Of a stretch of DNA of 60,616 nucleotides, positions 1-8,661 are shown one piece after another. Under the pieces are notes generated by a model that saw only the letters and a list, made by a program, of their open reading frames with translations, was not told where the DNA came from and ran no database searches. Origin of the DNA: Kiloniellaceae bacterium (GTDB lineage: Bacteria > Pseudomonadota > Alphaproteobacteria > Kiloniellales > J153); contig JAJFGJ010000031.1 in NCBI GenBank assembly GCA_021776175.1, positions 1 through 60,616 on the forward strand, written 5' to 3'. How positions within the stretch are numbered: position 1 is the stretch's first letter; each line of letters opens with the position of its first letter. The position numbers and the translations under genes were made by a program.

Positions 1-382
<382 letters not shown>

Positions 383-484
383 TTTCTCGTCACGTGCAGC
401 GGTCAGTCCTGCGCGAGATGACAGGACGCGGCGCCGGGCGCCGCGTTATAACGGCATTATTTCATAACGACCTTTGTGCTTGGA

Positions 485-604
485 CGACCTGGTGGCTATG
501 GCGAGGGGTAAAACACCTGATCCCATCCCGAACTCGGCCGTGAAAACCCTCAGCGCCGATGGTACTGCGTCTTAAGGCGCGGGAGAGTAGGTCGCCGCCA
601 GGTC
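485..604 (+). rRNA. rrf: 5S ribosomal RNA
   Basis: About 120 nt downstream of 23S, it begins near GACCTGGTGGC and ends near GTCGCCGCCAGGTCT, so the two ends pair to form helix I. The conserved loop sequence CCCATCCCGAACTCGG lies at 522-538 and GGGAGAGTAGGTCG at 581-594. Ends are placed from the terminal helix and may be off by one to three bases. It lies between 23S and tRNA-fMet, the usual alphaproteobacterial order. Confidence 0.95.
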
Positions 605-771
605 TTCCAAGCGCGAAGGCCGCCGCACCAAGACCCAACCGCGCAATACAAAACCTTTTCACGCGAGCCACCGTTCGGCCAACGCCGGATCACCGGCTTT
701 CCGGCATCCCACTCCCGGCCAGTGGCTTAAAAGTCCGGTGGCCCCGTGCCGCCGGATGGACAAAGAATTGA

Positions 772-849
<78 letters not shown>

Positions 850-858
850 CGAAATCAA

Positions 859-890
859 CGGCTTAGCTAGAAATGGCTAGGCCGTTTTTC
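859..890 (+). terminator. Rho-independent terminator of the rRNA operon
   Basis: CGGCTTAGC (859-867) pairs with GCTAGGCCG (876-884) through one G-U pair, with an 8-nt loop and a run of five T from 885. It starts 10 nt after the tRNA-fMet CCA, so it ends the rRNA-tRNA transcript. The bases after it, TTTTTCTTTGTGT, recur behind a different hairpin at 24398-24410. Confidence 0.85.
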
Positions 891-1283
891 TTTGTGTGGA
901 AGCGTTGTGGAAGCGGGCGGGAGCGTAAAGTGGAGCATAATCTGCTTCTTGTAATTCGGATAACTTCCGCTTTCGGCATCTAAGCAGACATAAATACAAA
1001 GCTATCCTAAGGTCTGCTTTTTAGCCATGAGCAGAAGTGCGGAAGCCCAATAACCCTTCATCCATCCCCATGATGGCCTGCCCTGGTTAACCGGGTCCAG
1101 GTGTCAAGTTAGAGGTTCGGCATCCGGGTCCTCGATCGATACGGAGCAGACTAGGAACCCCCAAAACGGTTTTCGTCTGAGCAGTTCATCGGTCATTTCC
1201 GCGAAACAAATGCATTTCTGACACAGAGCCAGGTGCGCTTTTGGGGGCGACGAAAATGGCGAGAATATGGGGCGAAATTACCG
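891..1283. other. Intergenic stretch, no gene recognised
   Basis: I see no reading frame with a credible start here. The sequence drops in GC directly after the rRNA terminator. It contains the phrase AGCAGACATAAA (about 983-994), which recurs at about 2429-2440 on the other side of the cytochrome c gene, followed in both places by a (G/C)GTC(T/C)GCTT motif, so the two may be worn copies of one short repeat. Confidence 0.5.
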
Positions 1284-2072
1284 CTAGGGCTGGCCTGCAG
1301 CCTTCAATCCCTGGCCGTGCATAGGTCCGAAAGTAAAATAGTTTTCGGGAATGGGCCGCACGCCCGCAGAGATCCCGCGTTGGTAGCGCTCTCGAAAGGA
1401 CCTGATATAGGAGAGAATATCCGCCAGTTCCCGGGGCGCCAGCATCGCTCCCCAACCCGGCATGCGTTCCCGGCCGTTCGAAATGCTGCGCAGAAGTTCG
1501 TGGTCTGATTTATCCATACGCTCTCCGATGGCGAAGGATGGCGAATGCACGTAAGCTGCGATGCCATTAAGACCATGACATCCCGCGCAAAAAGTCTCAT
1601 ACCGAGCCCGTCCCGGAACGCCCCCCCTGTCACGCGGAGATTTCATCTGCTCGATGTAGGGGGCTATATCGACGGAATAACCATTGTGTGCCGGATCCTC
1701 GTTAACAGGCGAGCTTATTTCTCGTAGCGGCGCGTAGAATTCTCGAACTTTGCTGGTTAAGAGCAGATCGTCTGCGTCCAAAGTGCTGATGATGGCGAGA
1801 CTGAGTCGCGCGGTTGGATGGCCTTGTTCGGCTGCTCGAGCGAACCAGATTCGTGCGGCTTCCCAGTTCTGCGGCACGCCTTCTCCAAAAAACAGCATAA
1901 AGCCGATCAGATTTTGACTTTTGGCATCACCCTTGGTCGCCGGGATCAGGAATTTCTCATACGTGGTGTCGCCGCCGGCCGGCCGGCCAAGCCAGTCACC
2001 CTTTGGCTCGGGCGTGCAGGCAGTAATCAACATGCAGACCAGAATCAATGCGCATGCCACTATTTGTGCCAT
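1284..2072 (-). CDS. Sel1-repeat / cytochrome c fusion lipoprotein
   Basis: This 262-residue protein starts with a lipoprotein signal peptide ending in the lipobox LITAC, so Cys19 is probably lipidated. Residues about 45-95 contain Sel1-type helical repeat sequence (motif GEGVPQNWEAARIWFARAA). Residues about 155-235 form a monohaem cytochrome c domain with the haem motif CAGCH and a likely axial methionine in RMPGWG. The family role would be electron transfer or haem sensing at the envelope, with the Sel1 part as a protein-binding scaffold. That role is inferred. No co-directional neighbour is close, so it appears monocistronic. The ribosome binding site is weak. The fusion of these two domains in one small lipoprotein is unusual. 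Confidence 0.8.
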   Translation of the reverse strand: MAQIVACALILVCMLITACTPEPKGDWLGRPAGGDTTYEKFLIPATKGDAKSQNLIGFMLFFGEGVPQNWEAARIWFARAAEQGHPTARLSLAIISTLDADDLLLTSKVREFYAPLREISSPVNEDPAHNGYSVDIAPYIEQMKSPRDRGGVPGRARYETFCAGCHGLNGIAAYVHSPSFAIGERMDKSDHELLRSISNGRERMPGWGAMLAPRELADILSYIRSFRERYQRGISAGVRPIPENYFTFGPMHGQGLKAAGQP

Positions 2073-2548
2073 TTTGCCGATGTCTCGAGCTTCCGTATTT
2101 GGTAAAATCTATGGCGCGCTCAACCACCTGTGTTTGATTCAAAATAACCCGACACCGATATGCGCCTTGGCCAAAGGCCGCACTAGAGACCCCACAGAGA
2201 GTCGTTCAAGGTCGATCGAACAAGATACGGTGAATCTATCAGCATTGAACAGTCTAGCACCTTGATCTCTGTCAGTTAGCAAGATCCGATGGTGAACGTT
2301 GGAACCCAGCTGTCCGTCGTCAAAATGAATCGGGAATATCGGTCTTTATCCTGACCGTGGGCGGTCCTTCATTGCATTAGGCTCCCGTAGCGCTCCGAGC
2401 CCCCCAACTTCTGCTCAGGGTCAACAGCAGACATAAACGCCAGTCACCAAGAACGTCCGCTTAGTACTCAAAAGCGGACAAATTTGGCATCATGCTTTTC
2501 TGACTGCTTTTCTGTCGTAAGCAGTTACTGCATTCCGAGGTGATCCTG
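2073..2548. other. Divergent intergenic region
   Basis: About 475 bases separate the start of the cytochrome lipoprotein (minus strand) from the start of the next plus-strand gene, so both promoters must lie here. I could not pick out a convincing -35/-10 pair. AGCAGACATAAACGCCAGT near 2429-2447, followed by GTCCGCTTA, resembles a degenerate copy of the dispersed repeat seen at 30794, 33521 and 36752. Confidence 0.4.
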
Positions 2549-2926
2549 ATGCCAGCCAAACGACCAAAACCAAAATGGGGCCATCGCGCCAAGGGCATGC
2601 TTGAGGACCTTGGCAAAGAACACTATGACGAAAAGCAAGTGTCTGAATTAGCAGAGTTACTTCCGGAAGGCATTAATCAAAAAGACCTAGAATCAAGGCT
2701 TGATATAGCAGCAAACCAATATTCTATAACCAGAACTTCATACGAAGACGCCCCAACCCATGCTGAGTCAAAAGAGGCTCTAAGGTATCTTCAGAAACAC
2801 GTTCAGTCTCTTTTGAGTGGATTACAAAGACTGGACGGTAATTCGTGGAAAATTGTCTTAGCTCCTGAAATTGAAGCCTCGTGGCACCTAGGGCTGTTTG
2901 ACGTCAGCGCCTTTGGGACAGATTGA
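2549..2926 (+). CDS. Hypothetical protein
   Basis: A 125-residue cytoplasmic protein with a basic N-terminus (PAKRPKPKWGHR) and a mostly helical, acidic body rich in Glu and Leu. I do not recognise a family. I chose ATG at 2549 because CGAGG lies 8 bases upstream; an in-frame GTG nine bases earlier overlaps that site and is less likely. Its AT-rich codon use (many AAA, GAA, TTA) is unlike the GC-rich backbone and suggests horizontal acquisition. It stands alone, converging on the isomerase gene. Confidence 0.55.
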   Translation: MPAKRPKPKWGHRAKGMLEDLGKEHYDEKQVSELAELLPEGINQKDLESRLDIAANQYSITRTSYEDAPTHAESKEALRYLQKHVQSLLSGLQRLDGNSWKIVLAPEIEASWHLGLFDVSAFGTD

Positions 2927-3022
2927 GGCAATTGCACAACGAGGTGGACCGGCTCGAGACTCGAGCGGCAGAGCACTAAAAACAGTGATTATAGTGATTG
3001 AAGCGGGCGGAAATATAGCACT

Positions 3023-3817
3023 TCAACCGAGACCGAACTCCTTGGCCCAGCCTAGAGACTCTTTAGTCGCCCCATCGTGGCTGCCACGGGGACGGTATTC
3101 GCATCCCACCCAGCCATCGTAGTTTAGTCGATCGATAATTTGGAAGAGATACGGATAGTTCATCTCCCCCTCATCCGGAGGCGTGCGGCCCGGGACACCA
3201 GCGATCTGCATATGCCGGATGGAATCGATACTTTCCTCCAGTGTCCGCGTGAGGCAGCCCTCCATAAGTTGGGCATTGTGAAAATCGTATTGAATACCCA
3301 GGTTTGAATGGCGGACACGAGCCAGGGTATTTCTGGCCTCGGACATCAATGTCGTCAGGTATCCTGGCCGCTCGAATGTATTGATCGGCTCGATCAGAAC
3401 GCCGACGCCGGCTTCCTGGCTGATTTGCGCCGCCCAGGCCAGGTTCTCTACGTAGATGTCGTGGCAGTGCTCACGGCTTTCGCTCACTGGCACGATACCT
3501 CCTAGTACGTGAATGAACTGGCTCTTCAATACTTTGGCGTATTCCAGAGATCTGCCGATACTGTCGCGGAACTCAGACTCGCGGCCCGGCAGGCCCGAGA
3601 TGCCATACTCTCCTGACTCTATATCGCCAGGTGGTGCATTAAACATGACAAACAGGAGGTCGACTGCTTGGCACGCCTCGGCTAGTTCTTCTGGGGAATA
3701 GTCGTAGGGGAACTGGCATTCGACTGCGTCAAAGCCCAGCTCACGGGCTAGATGAAAGCGGTCCAACATGGGCACTTCTTGAAGTATCCAGCTTAGGTTC
3801 GCGGCGAATCGCGGCAT
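3023..3817 (-). CDS. hyi: Hydroxypyruvate isomerase family protein
   Basis: This 264-residue TIM-barrel sugar isomerase of the Hyi/OtnI type interconverts hydroxypyruvate and tartronate semialdehyde or related C3/C4 keto acids in the cytosol. Family landmarks are visible: FAANLSW at the start, LIEPIN with the first metal-binding Glu, YDFHN with Asp and His ligands, and a C-terminal EYRPRG with the last Glu. The length matches the roughly 260 residues of the family. A start 18 codons further upstream is possible, but ATG at 3817 has an AGGAGA site. No glyoxylate-carboligase or tartronate-semialdehyde reductase gene adjoins it, so its pathway here is unclear. Confidence 0.85.
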   Translation of the reverse strand: MPRFAANLSWILQEVPMLDRFHLARELGFDAVECQFPYDYSPEELAEACQAVDLLFVMFNAPPGDIESGEYGISGLPGRESEFRDSIGRSLEYAKVLKSQFIHVLGGIVPVSESREHCHDIYVENLAWAAQISQEAGVGVLIEPINTFERPGYLTTLMSEARNTLARVRHSNLGIQYDFHNAQLMEGCLTRTLEESIDSIRHMQIAGVPGRTPPDEGEMNYPYLFQIIDRLNYDGWVGCEYRPRGSHDGATKESLGWAKEFGLG

Positions 3818-4052
3818 GCTCTCTCCTTTCCTGCCGGGCGTTCTCACACCGCCTTGGCAGAGTGTTGTCAACTTGCGGCCAAAATGATCGGATGTCGGTG
3901 ACTTTGTGAGGCGGAAGTGGTGCTAAGTGACCGGGTTGACCCCGCTAAATTGATGAGCGACAATAAATATCTTGAGTTACGCTAAAAACGAAATTCCATC
4001 AACTATTAGGACATGACCAAGATTTGATATTGCACAAGGGAGGGTAAAAGCA

Positions 4053-4535
4053 ATGCTTACAAGGTTATTGAGCGCCGCCGCGACTGGGGTTGTCGCGTTG
4101 GGACTTAGCCTTAGCCCGGCCTATGCCGATGAACACGAAAGCTGTAATATCAACGCAGAAAACATGCCCGTTTCTGCCAATGTCATGGGTGATATCACCA
4201 CGATCGGTTTCTTGTTCAGCGCCCGCTGGGGCGATGGTGTTCTATCCCTGGCCAATGGCGAGCAGCGCAGGTTCCGTCTGATTGGCGCCAAGGCCCTGGA
4301 GACCGGCGCTGCGATGAATGATTTCGAGGGCGAGGTTTACAACCTGAAGAATGTCAACGATTTCGAGGGGATCTATTACGGGGCTTCCTCGAACATCAAC
4401 CTGGGCACCCTCGGCAAGGGTGAAGGTGTGGCGAATAACGCCCGCTGCGTCATCGTCAAATACCGCATGACGGGGGCCGGTCTTAAAGTTTCGGGCCCGG
4501 CACCGGGCGCCGTCGAAGTCAGTTTTATCGACTGA
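4053..4535 (+). CDS. Secreted hypothetical protein
   Basis: A 160-residue protein with a clear signal peptide (hydrophobic residues 5-22, likely cleavage after AYA at about 25). The mature part alternates Gly and hydrophobic residues in a pattern suggesting beta strands, with GDGVLSLANGEQRRFRL and a Pro-Gly turn near the C-terminus. It vaguely resembles the SYLF/DUF1134 kind of lipid-associated envelope protein, but I cannot name a family with confidence. AGGGAGG lies upstream of the ATG. A second secreted protein, of SYLF type, follows about 270 bases downstream on the same strand. Confidence 0.65.
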   Translation: MLTRLLSAAATGVVALGLSLSPAYADEHESCNINAENMPVSANVMGDITTIGFLFSARWGDGVLSLANGEQRRFRLIGAKALETGAAMNDFEGEVYNLKNVNDFEGIYYGASSNINLGTLGKGEGVANNARCVIVKYRMTGAGLKVSGPAPGAVEVSFID

Positions 4536-4802
4536 ATTTGACAGGTCCATATCGCGCCCGGATGGTGCATGGTTTGCTCAGGTCCATGATCAAAGAAATG
4601 GGCCGCGCGGTCCGGGGAACGGGCGACGAGTTAAGTATCACAGGCGAGACTTGCAATCGGTTGTCGCGAGATACGGCTAGACCTGGTGACCGTGCTAGGC
4701 CGTTACCTGCCGGATGAATTGCGATACCGCTTGCAAAGCAACCAAACTTGACTGCGAGGCCGAGCCCGTCAAATTCAAATAGCAATGATAGGAGGAAAAC
4801 TC

Positions 4803-5378
4803 ATGAGCAATATGTACTTGTTACCTTCGAGAGTGTTTTTCCTCTTGTTATCAATAGCAGTGACATTTGGATCGCAGTCCGCTGCCGCCGCGGACCGAAC
4901 TGCCTTGGATAACGACGTGCATGCAGCTATTGCACAACTTCTGGAAACGTCGCCGGCCGCAAAAAGACTAGCACCGAGTGCGAAAGGGGCTCTCGTTTTC
5001 CCGAATATTGTCAAGGCAGGTTTCCTCGTTGGCATCCAGTATGGGAATGGCGCGCTTGTTAGAGCTAAGCAAGGTGGTGGCTATTACATCGCTAGTTATT
5101 ACAACATCACCTCGGCTTCTTACGGTTATCAAGTGGGCGTGCAGACATTCGGGTACGTGCTGGCTCTAATGACCAATGCGGCCGTGGAAAATGTCGAAAC
5201 GAGCCAAGGATGGGAACTCGGTGTGGGTCCCAGCGTGGTGGTGGTGGATGCCGGACTGGCTAGGACCCTGACAACAGAGACCGCAAAAAGCGATGTCTAC
5301 GCATTTACTTTTGGTCAGAAAGGTTTGATGGCTGGCTTGGGATTGCAAGGAACGAAGGTTACAAGGTTGACCAAATAG
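4803..5378 (+). CDS. SYLF (YSC84-like) domain secreted protein
   Basis: A 191-residue protein with a signal peptide (residues 1-31, cleavage near SAAAA) followed by a YSC84/SYLF lipid-binding domain. Typical phrases are AKGALVFPNIVKAGFLVG, GNGAL and the Gly-rich closing strands. SYLF domains bind phosphoinositides in eukaryotes. Bacterial forms are exported and their role is poorly known. The ATG at 4803 is chosen over one six codons earlier because AGGAGG (4790-4795) is ideally placed. A fragment of the gltS gene lies immediately downstream. Confidence 0.85.
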   Translation: MSNMYLLPSRVFFLLLSIAVTFGSQSAAAADRTALDNDVHAAIAQLLETSPAAKRLAPSAKGALVFPNIVKAGFLVGIQYGNGALVRAKQGGGYYIASYYNITSASYGYQVGVQTFGYVLALMTNAAVENVETSQGWELGVGPSVVVVDAGLARTLTTETAKSDVYAFTFGQKGLMAGLGLQGTKVTRLTK

Positions 5379-5440
5379 CGCGCGGGCTATCAGGCGCCAC
5401 AGTATGCGGAGTTAGGCGGCCGAGGCTTATCAGGCCACAC

Positions 5441-5545
5441 CTCGCTTTGGCGGTAGCTGTTTGGTTTATCGGTACTTTTGTGAACAAGAAAGTGCCTGTG
5501 TTGGAACGCTACAGCATTCCGGTAGCGATAACGGGCGGCAAGGCG
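5441..5545 (+). pseudogene. gltS fragment (recent partial duplicate with internal deletion)
   Basis: Bases 5441-5539 match 8692-8790 inside gltS at 97 of 99 positions; I counted two substitutions. After the shared GGGCGGC the fragment continues as AAGGCG, matching gltS from 8931. The fragment therefore lacks 147 bases (49 codons) between two GGGCGGC direct repeats at 8784 and 8931. It has no start codon context and runs into stop codons, so it is not expressed as a transporter. It records a local duplication followed by slippage or recombination. Confidence 0.9.
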
Positions 5546-5590
5546 ACATAGCATGCCGCGACCCGCCGTAAGTATATGCTCCCCGTCGGT

Positions 5591-6433
5591 CTAATTCGGT
5601 AGGGCGCTGATTAGGTACAGGACTTTAACAATGTCGCTCGGCTTGGCACCTCTAAAGTTCTTATCAAAAATCGGCTTGATGGCGCCGGTGCGATAGATAC
5701 GGCTGAGCGCCCGATCGACCGCCAAGCGAAAGTCGCTGTCACCGTGGGGAAGACCGACGGCATAGGGTTCGTAGGTAAAGAATCGTTTTGAGAGGCGCAG
5801 TTCCTTCGAGGATTCGCTCTTGATCATGAGGAATAAAAGAATCGCCTGGTCGGCGAAGTAAGCCGATATCTCGTTCGCCTCCAATTTCTGCAATCCGTCA
5901 TCATGGTTGGAAACGGCAACGACCTGGGCGTTGAGAGCTAGTTTTTTGAGCGTATTCCCTAAGGCCTCTTCGGTTGTCGTCCCCGCCCGAACGCCTATCT
6001 TGTGACCGGCCAGATCCTCGAAGTTTTTTGGCCCGCCAGCCCGGAACAGCACACTTGCCCCATCGACGAAGACCGGCAGCGAGAAGTCGATCAGCGCCCT
6101 ACGGGACAAAGTGGCGGTGGTCGCACCGCACAACATATCGGCGCGTCCTTGCTGGATCGTCTCGAAACGGTTCTCGGCCGTTACCGGTACGTACTCGATC
6201 GTAATTGCCTGCAGGCCCAGTTGGCCTTCGAGGCTTGCCGTCACAGCGCGGCATAGATCGACCGTGTAGCCGCTCGGCTCACCGATGGCGTTCTTGTAGG
6301 AATAGGGGGGTGCATCTAGCCGGTAAGCGATCTTTACAACCGCGCTCTCCTTGATCCGATCTAGCGTGGCAGCCGTGGCATCGGTTCCGAACAGACCCAT
6401 CGCAATGACAAGCGATAATAGACCAGGGCGCAT
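5591..6433 (-). CDS. Periplasmic amino-acid-binding protein (SBP family 3)
   Basis: A 280-residue substrate-binding protein with a signal peptide (cleavage near ATAA at about 21). It has the usual family-3 landmarks: IAYRLDAPPYSYK near residue 35, GYTVDLCRAV, the R-D pair in ENRFETIQQGRADMLCGA, and the LPHGDS C-terminal lobe motif. The family captures polar amino acids for ABC importers. No permease or ATPase gene adjoins, so it is an orphan binding protein that may serve a distant transporter or a sensor. GGGAGAG precedes the ATG. It lies downstream of the BCCT transporter on the same strand but about 170 bases away. Confidence 0.88.
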   Translation of the reverse strand: MRPGLLSLVIAMGLFGTDATAATLDRIKESAVVKIAYRLDAPPYSYKNAIGEPSGYTVDLCRAVTASLEGQLGLQAITIEYVPVTAENRFETIQQGRADMLCGATTATLSRRALIDFSLPVFVDGASVLFRAGGPKNFEDLAGHKIGVRAGTTTEEALGNTLKKLALNAQVVAVSNHDDGLQKLEANEISAYFADQAILLFLMIKSESSKELRLSKRFFTYEPYAVGLPHGDSDFRLAVDRALSRIYRTGAIKPIFDKNFRGAKPSDIVKVLYLISALPN

Positions 6434-6601
6434 AATATCTCTCCCATGGCGAGTAATTATCTAGATCACGGCACTGTCATCTTTGGTTATGGCTGTCGAG
6501 TCAATAACCAATCTCGCATAGCCATAGTCGCTCTACCCCCGACTCCGGACGTGAATCGAAGGCGTCTCTGACCGGGCCAGATACCGGTTCAGGACATTTT
6601 C

Positions 6602-6718
6602 TTATGGATCGGAGGAATCCCCGTCGTCTGCGCCAAATTCCTTAAAATAGAGCCACAAGAGCAGACCGATGAAGGCGAAAACCTCAATATTCATGAAGGT
6701 GTCAAGCAAGTTACTCAT
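6602..6718 (-). CDS. 38-residue single-span membrane protein overlapping the BCCT gene
   Basis: The BCCT stop codon and this start share an ATGA (6715-6718), a classic translational coupling arrangement. The peptide begins MSNLLDTFMNIEV and has one hydrophobic segment, VFAFIGLLLWLYF, then a short acidic tail (EFGADDGDSSDP) before TAA. The positive-inside cues are weak (one Lys after the span), so the topology is uncertain. I infer a small accessory subunit or stabiliser of the transporter. The alternative is a chance frame, but the overlap, the amphipathic layout and the codon quality argue for a real gene. Confidence 0.65.
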   Translation of the reverse strand: MSNLLDTFMNIEVFAFIGLLLWLYFKEFGADDGDSSDP

Positions 6719-8208
6719 GACCACTGCGGCCTTTCCGCCTTGAGTGCTTTTAGGAGACAAACGACAAGCAAAAGCACGATAAAGACGAAGGGTAGTGCCC
6801 CCAGTGCGATGATCGACTTCACGGCGTCGATGCTGTTGGACAGGATCATTACCAAACCTAGCGCGCCCAGTATCGCACCCCAGCTTAGCTTGACACGTGT
6901 GCTTGGGTTGAGGTCGCCGCCTGTCGAGAACATGCCGAGCACGAATGCCGCACTGACAACGCTGGTGATGATGAACAGGAAGGCTGCCACCACAACGGCG
7001 CCGATAGTCAGGAACGGTAACGGAAAATGATCGAGCACAAAGAAGGTCACGCCGCTTAGGTTTTCACGAACCACATCCAGAATGGGCACATCGAGACGTA
7101 AGATACCGTAGAATCCCACTCCGCCGAAGACACCGAACCACAGGATGGAAAAAGCGGTGGGCACCAGGATCACGCCGCATATGAATTCGCGGATAGTGCG
7201 CCCCTTCGAAATGCGGGCGATGAACACGCCCACGAACGGCGCCCAGGCGAGCCACCAGACCATATAGGTGAGCGTCCAGGACTGGAACCAGTTGCCAACC
7301 TGATCGTCCATGAAAGTGAAGGTGCGGAATCCATGTGTGATTGCGCCGCCCAGATACTCGCCCAGGGCTTGCACGATGCCACCCATGACGAAATGCGTGG
7401 GACCGGCCAATAGAATGAAGATCATCAGCCCGCCGGTTACGGCCATCGCGGTGTTGGACAGGATGGCCATGCCGCGACCCAGGTCGACCGTCAAGGGTAG
7501 GATGTAAGAGACGCAAAGCACAACGAAGATCCCCAGCGTCAGTCCCATACCAGCACCCTGAATCCCGAAGAGAGCCTCCACGCCCTCCTTGATCTGGAAC
7601 ACGCCCATGGCGACCGACCCTCCAAGACCAATGGCGATGGCGACAATCGCCAGCAGGTCGCACAACCAGCCGATGCTACGGGTCAGACGATTTGCCCCGA
7701 ACACCTTGATTATCGGAGCGCTGACGAGACTGGGACAACCGAGGCGAAAGCTGAAGTAAGCAATCACGAGCCCCGTAAGGGCGTAGATAGCCCAAGCGTG
7801 CAGGCCCCAGTGGAAGTTGGTGACGAACAGCGCCAGGCCAGCCGCTTTCCTTGGGTCTTGATAGTTAGAGATCAGGAGATAATGCGTGAGAGGTTCGGCG
7901 GTGCCCCAGTAGAGCAGCCCGACGCCCATGCCGGCGGCGAACAGCATGGTAAGCCAAGACACCGTCGAGAACTCCGGCTCGTCATCGTCCTTGCCGAGTT
8001 TGATCCGACCGTGGCGGGAAAAGGCGAGCCAAATGCTGACTATCAGCATGAAACTGACCGCCAACATGATGAACCAGGCGCGGCTGGTAAACTGTATTCC
8101 GACAAGACGGGAGGCAAAACCGGCAAGCCCGGCTGTGTCGGCAATTCCCCAGACGGCGACAGCGCCCGTTATGATCAAAGCCACCAAAAGAAGTGGATTC
8201 CTAAACAC
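6715..8208 (-). CDS. BCCT family betaine/carnitine/choline transporter
   Basis: A 497-residue inner-membrane secondary transporter with about 12 predicted spans. The family signature is clear: GMGVGLLYWG around residue 95 and the substrate-binding TM8 stretch WTLTYMVWWLAWAPFVGVF around residue 310. BCCT proteins import quaternary amines such as glycine betaine or choline with Na+ or H+. The substrate cannot be fixed from sequence. Unlike osmotically regulated BetP, there is no long charged C-terminal tail, so osmosensing is less likely. The start is GTG with GGGGA upstream. A tiny possible leader peptide precedes it, and a 38-residue membrane protein overlaps its stop. Confidence 0.93.
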   Translation of the reverse strand: MFRNPLLLVALIITGAVAVWGIADTAGLAGFASRLVGIQFTSRAWFIMLAVSFMLIVSIWLAFSRHGRIKLGKDDDEPEFSTVSWLTMLFAAGMGVGLLYWGTAEPLTHYLLISNYQDPRKAAGLALFVTNFHWGLHAWAIYALTGLVIAYFSFRLGCPSLVSAPIIKVFGANRLTRSIGWLCDLLAIVAIAIGLGGSVAMGVFQIKEGVEALFGIQGAGMGLTLGIFVVLCVSYILPLTVDLGRGMAILSNTAMAVTGGLMIFILLAGPTHFVMGGIVQALGEYLGGAITHGFRTFTFMDDQVGNWFQSWTLTYMVWWLAWAPFVGVFIARISKGRTIREFICGVILVPTAFSILWFGVFGGVGFYGILRLDVPILDVVRENLSGVTFFVLDHFPLPFLTIGAVVVAAFLFIITSVVSAAFVLGMFSTGGDLNPSTRVKLSWGAILGALGLVMILSNSIDAVKSIIALGALPFVFIVLLLVVCLLKALKAERPQWS

Positions 8209-8244
8209 GGATTCGCTTCCCCGTATCCTTTTGTCGTAGGCAAA

Positions 8245-8289
8245 TCACCAGAAGATCCAGCCTAAGACAGTCGTCAGGGTATCTGACAT
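8245..8289 (-). CDS. Possible 14-residue leader peptide upstream of the BCCT gene
   Basis: MSDTLTTVLGWIFW followed by TGA is preceded by AAGGA seven bases before the ATG. A longer version of 23 residues starts at 8316 but has no spaced ribosome binding site. It ends 36 bases before the transporter GTG. It could be a leader that regulates translation, a very small membrane peptide, or chance. The evidence is limited to the binding site and position. Confidence 0.25.
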   Translation of the reverse strand: MSDTLTTVLGWIFW

Positions 8290-8316
8290 CGACAAGTCCT
8301 TCCAGTCGATATTCAT

Positions 8317-8661
8317 CCCTCTGTCAAATCCAATTGGCGACTTTCGGCTCTCGTGCTTCGAAATCCAGCGATACCATGGTGCGAAGATACCTGGTCGAGG
8401 CAACCGGAGTACTGCTCGAACGCATGTCAAAGCGGTGAGCGCTTAAAGACTGGTGGCTCAGGCTGGTAAAGCAGAGCGGTCTCAAGAAATCCAAGGCCGT
8501 TGTCGCGCGTAAGGTTGCGGTTATTCTGCGACGCATGTGGTGTGACGGGGCCGACCAAAAATGGGTAAGTAAGGGGGTAACCACATATGTCAGGTTGCTC
8601 AGGCAAAGACGGCAGTGATAATCATTCAAATCCGTTTGCTCAGGCGGGAGGGTTTTTTTAA
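8317..8661. other. Divergent intergenic region between BCCT transporter and gltS
   Basis: About 345 bases with no credible gene. Reading frames on the minus strand here lack ribosome binding sites. The region must hold the promoters of the transporter operon (leftwards) and of gltS (rightwards). I did not find a clear operator palindrome. Confidence 0.4.
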
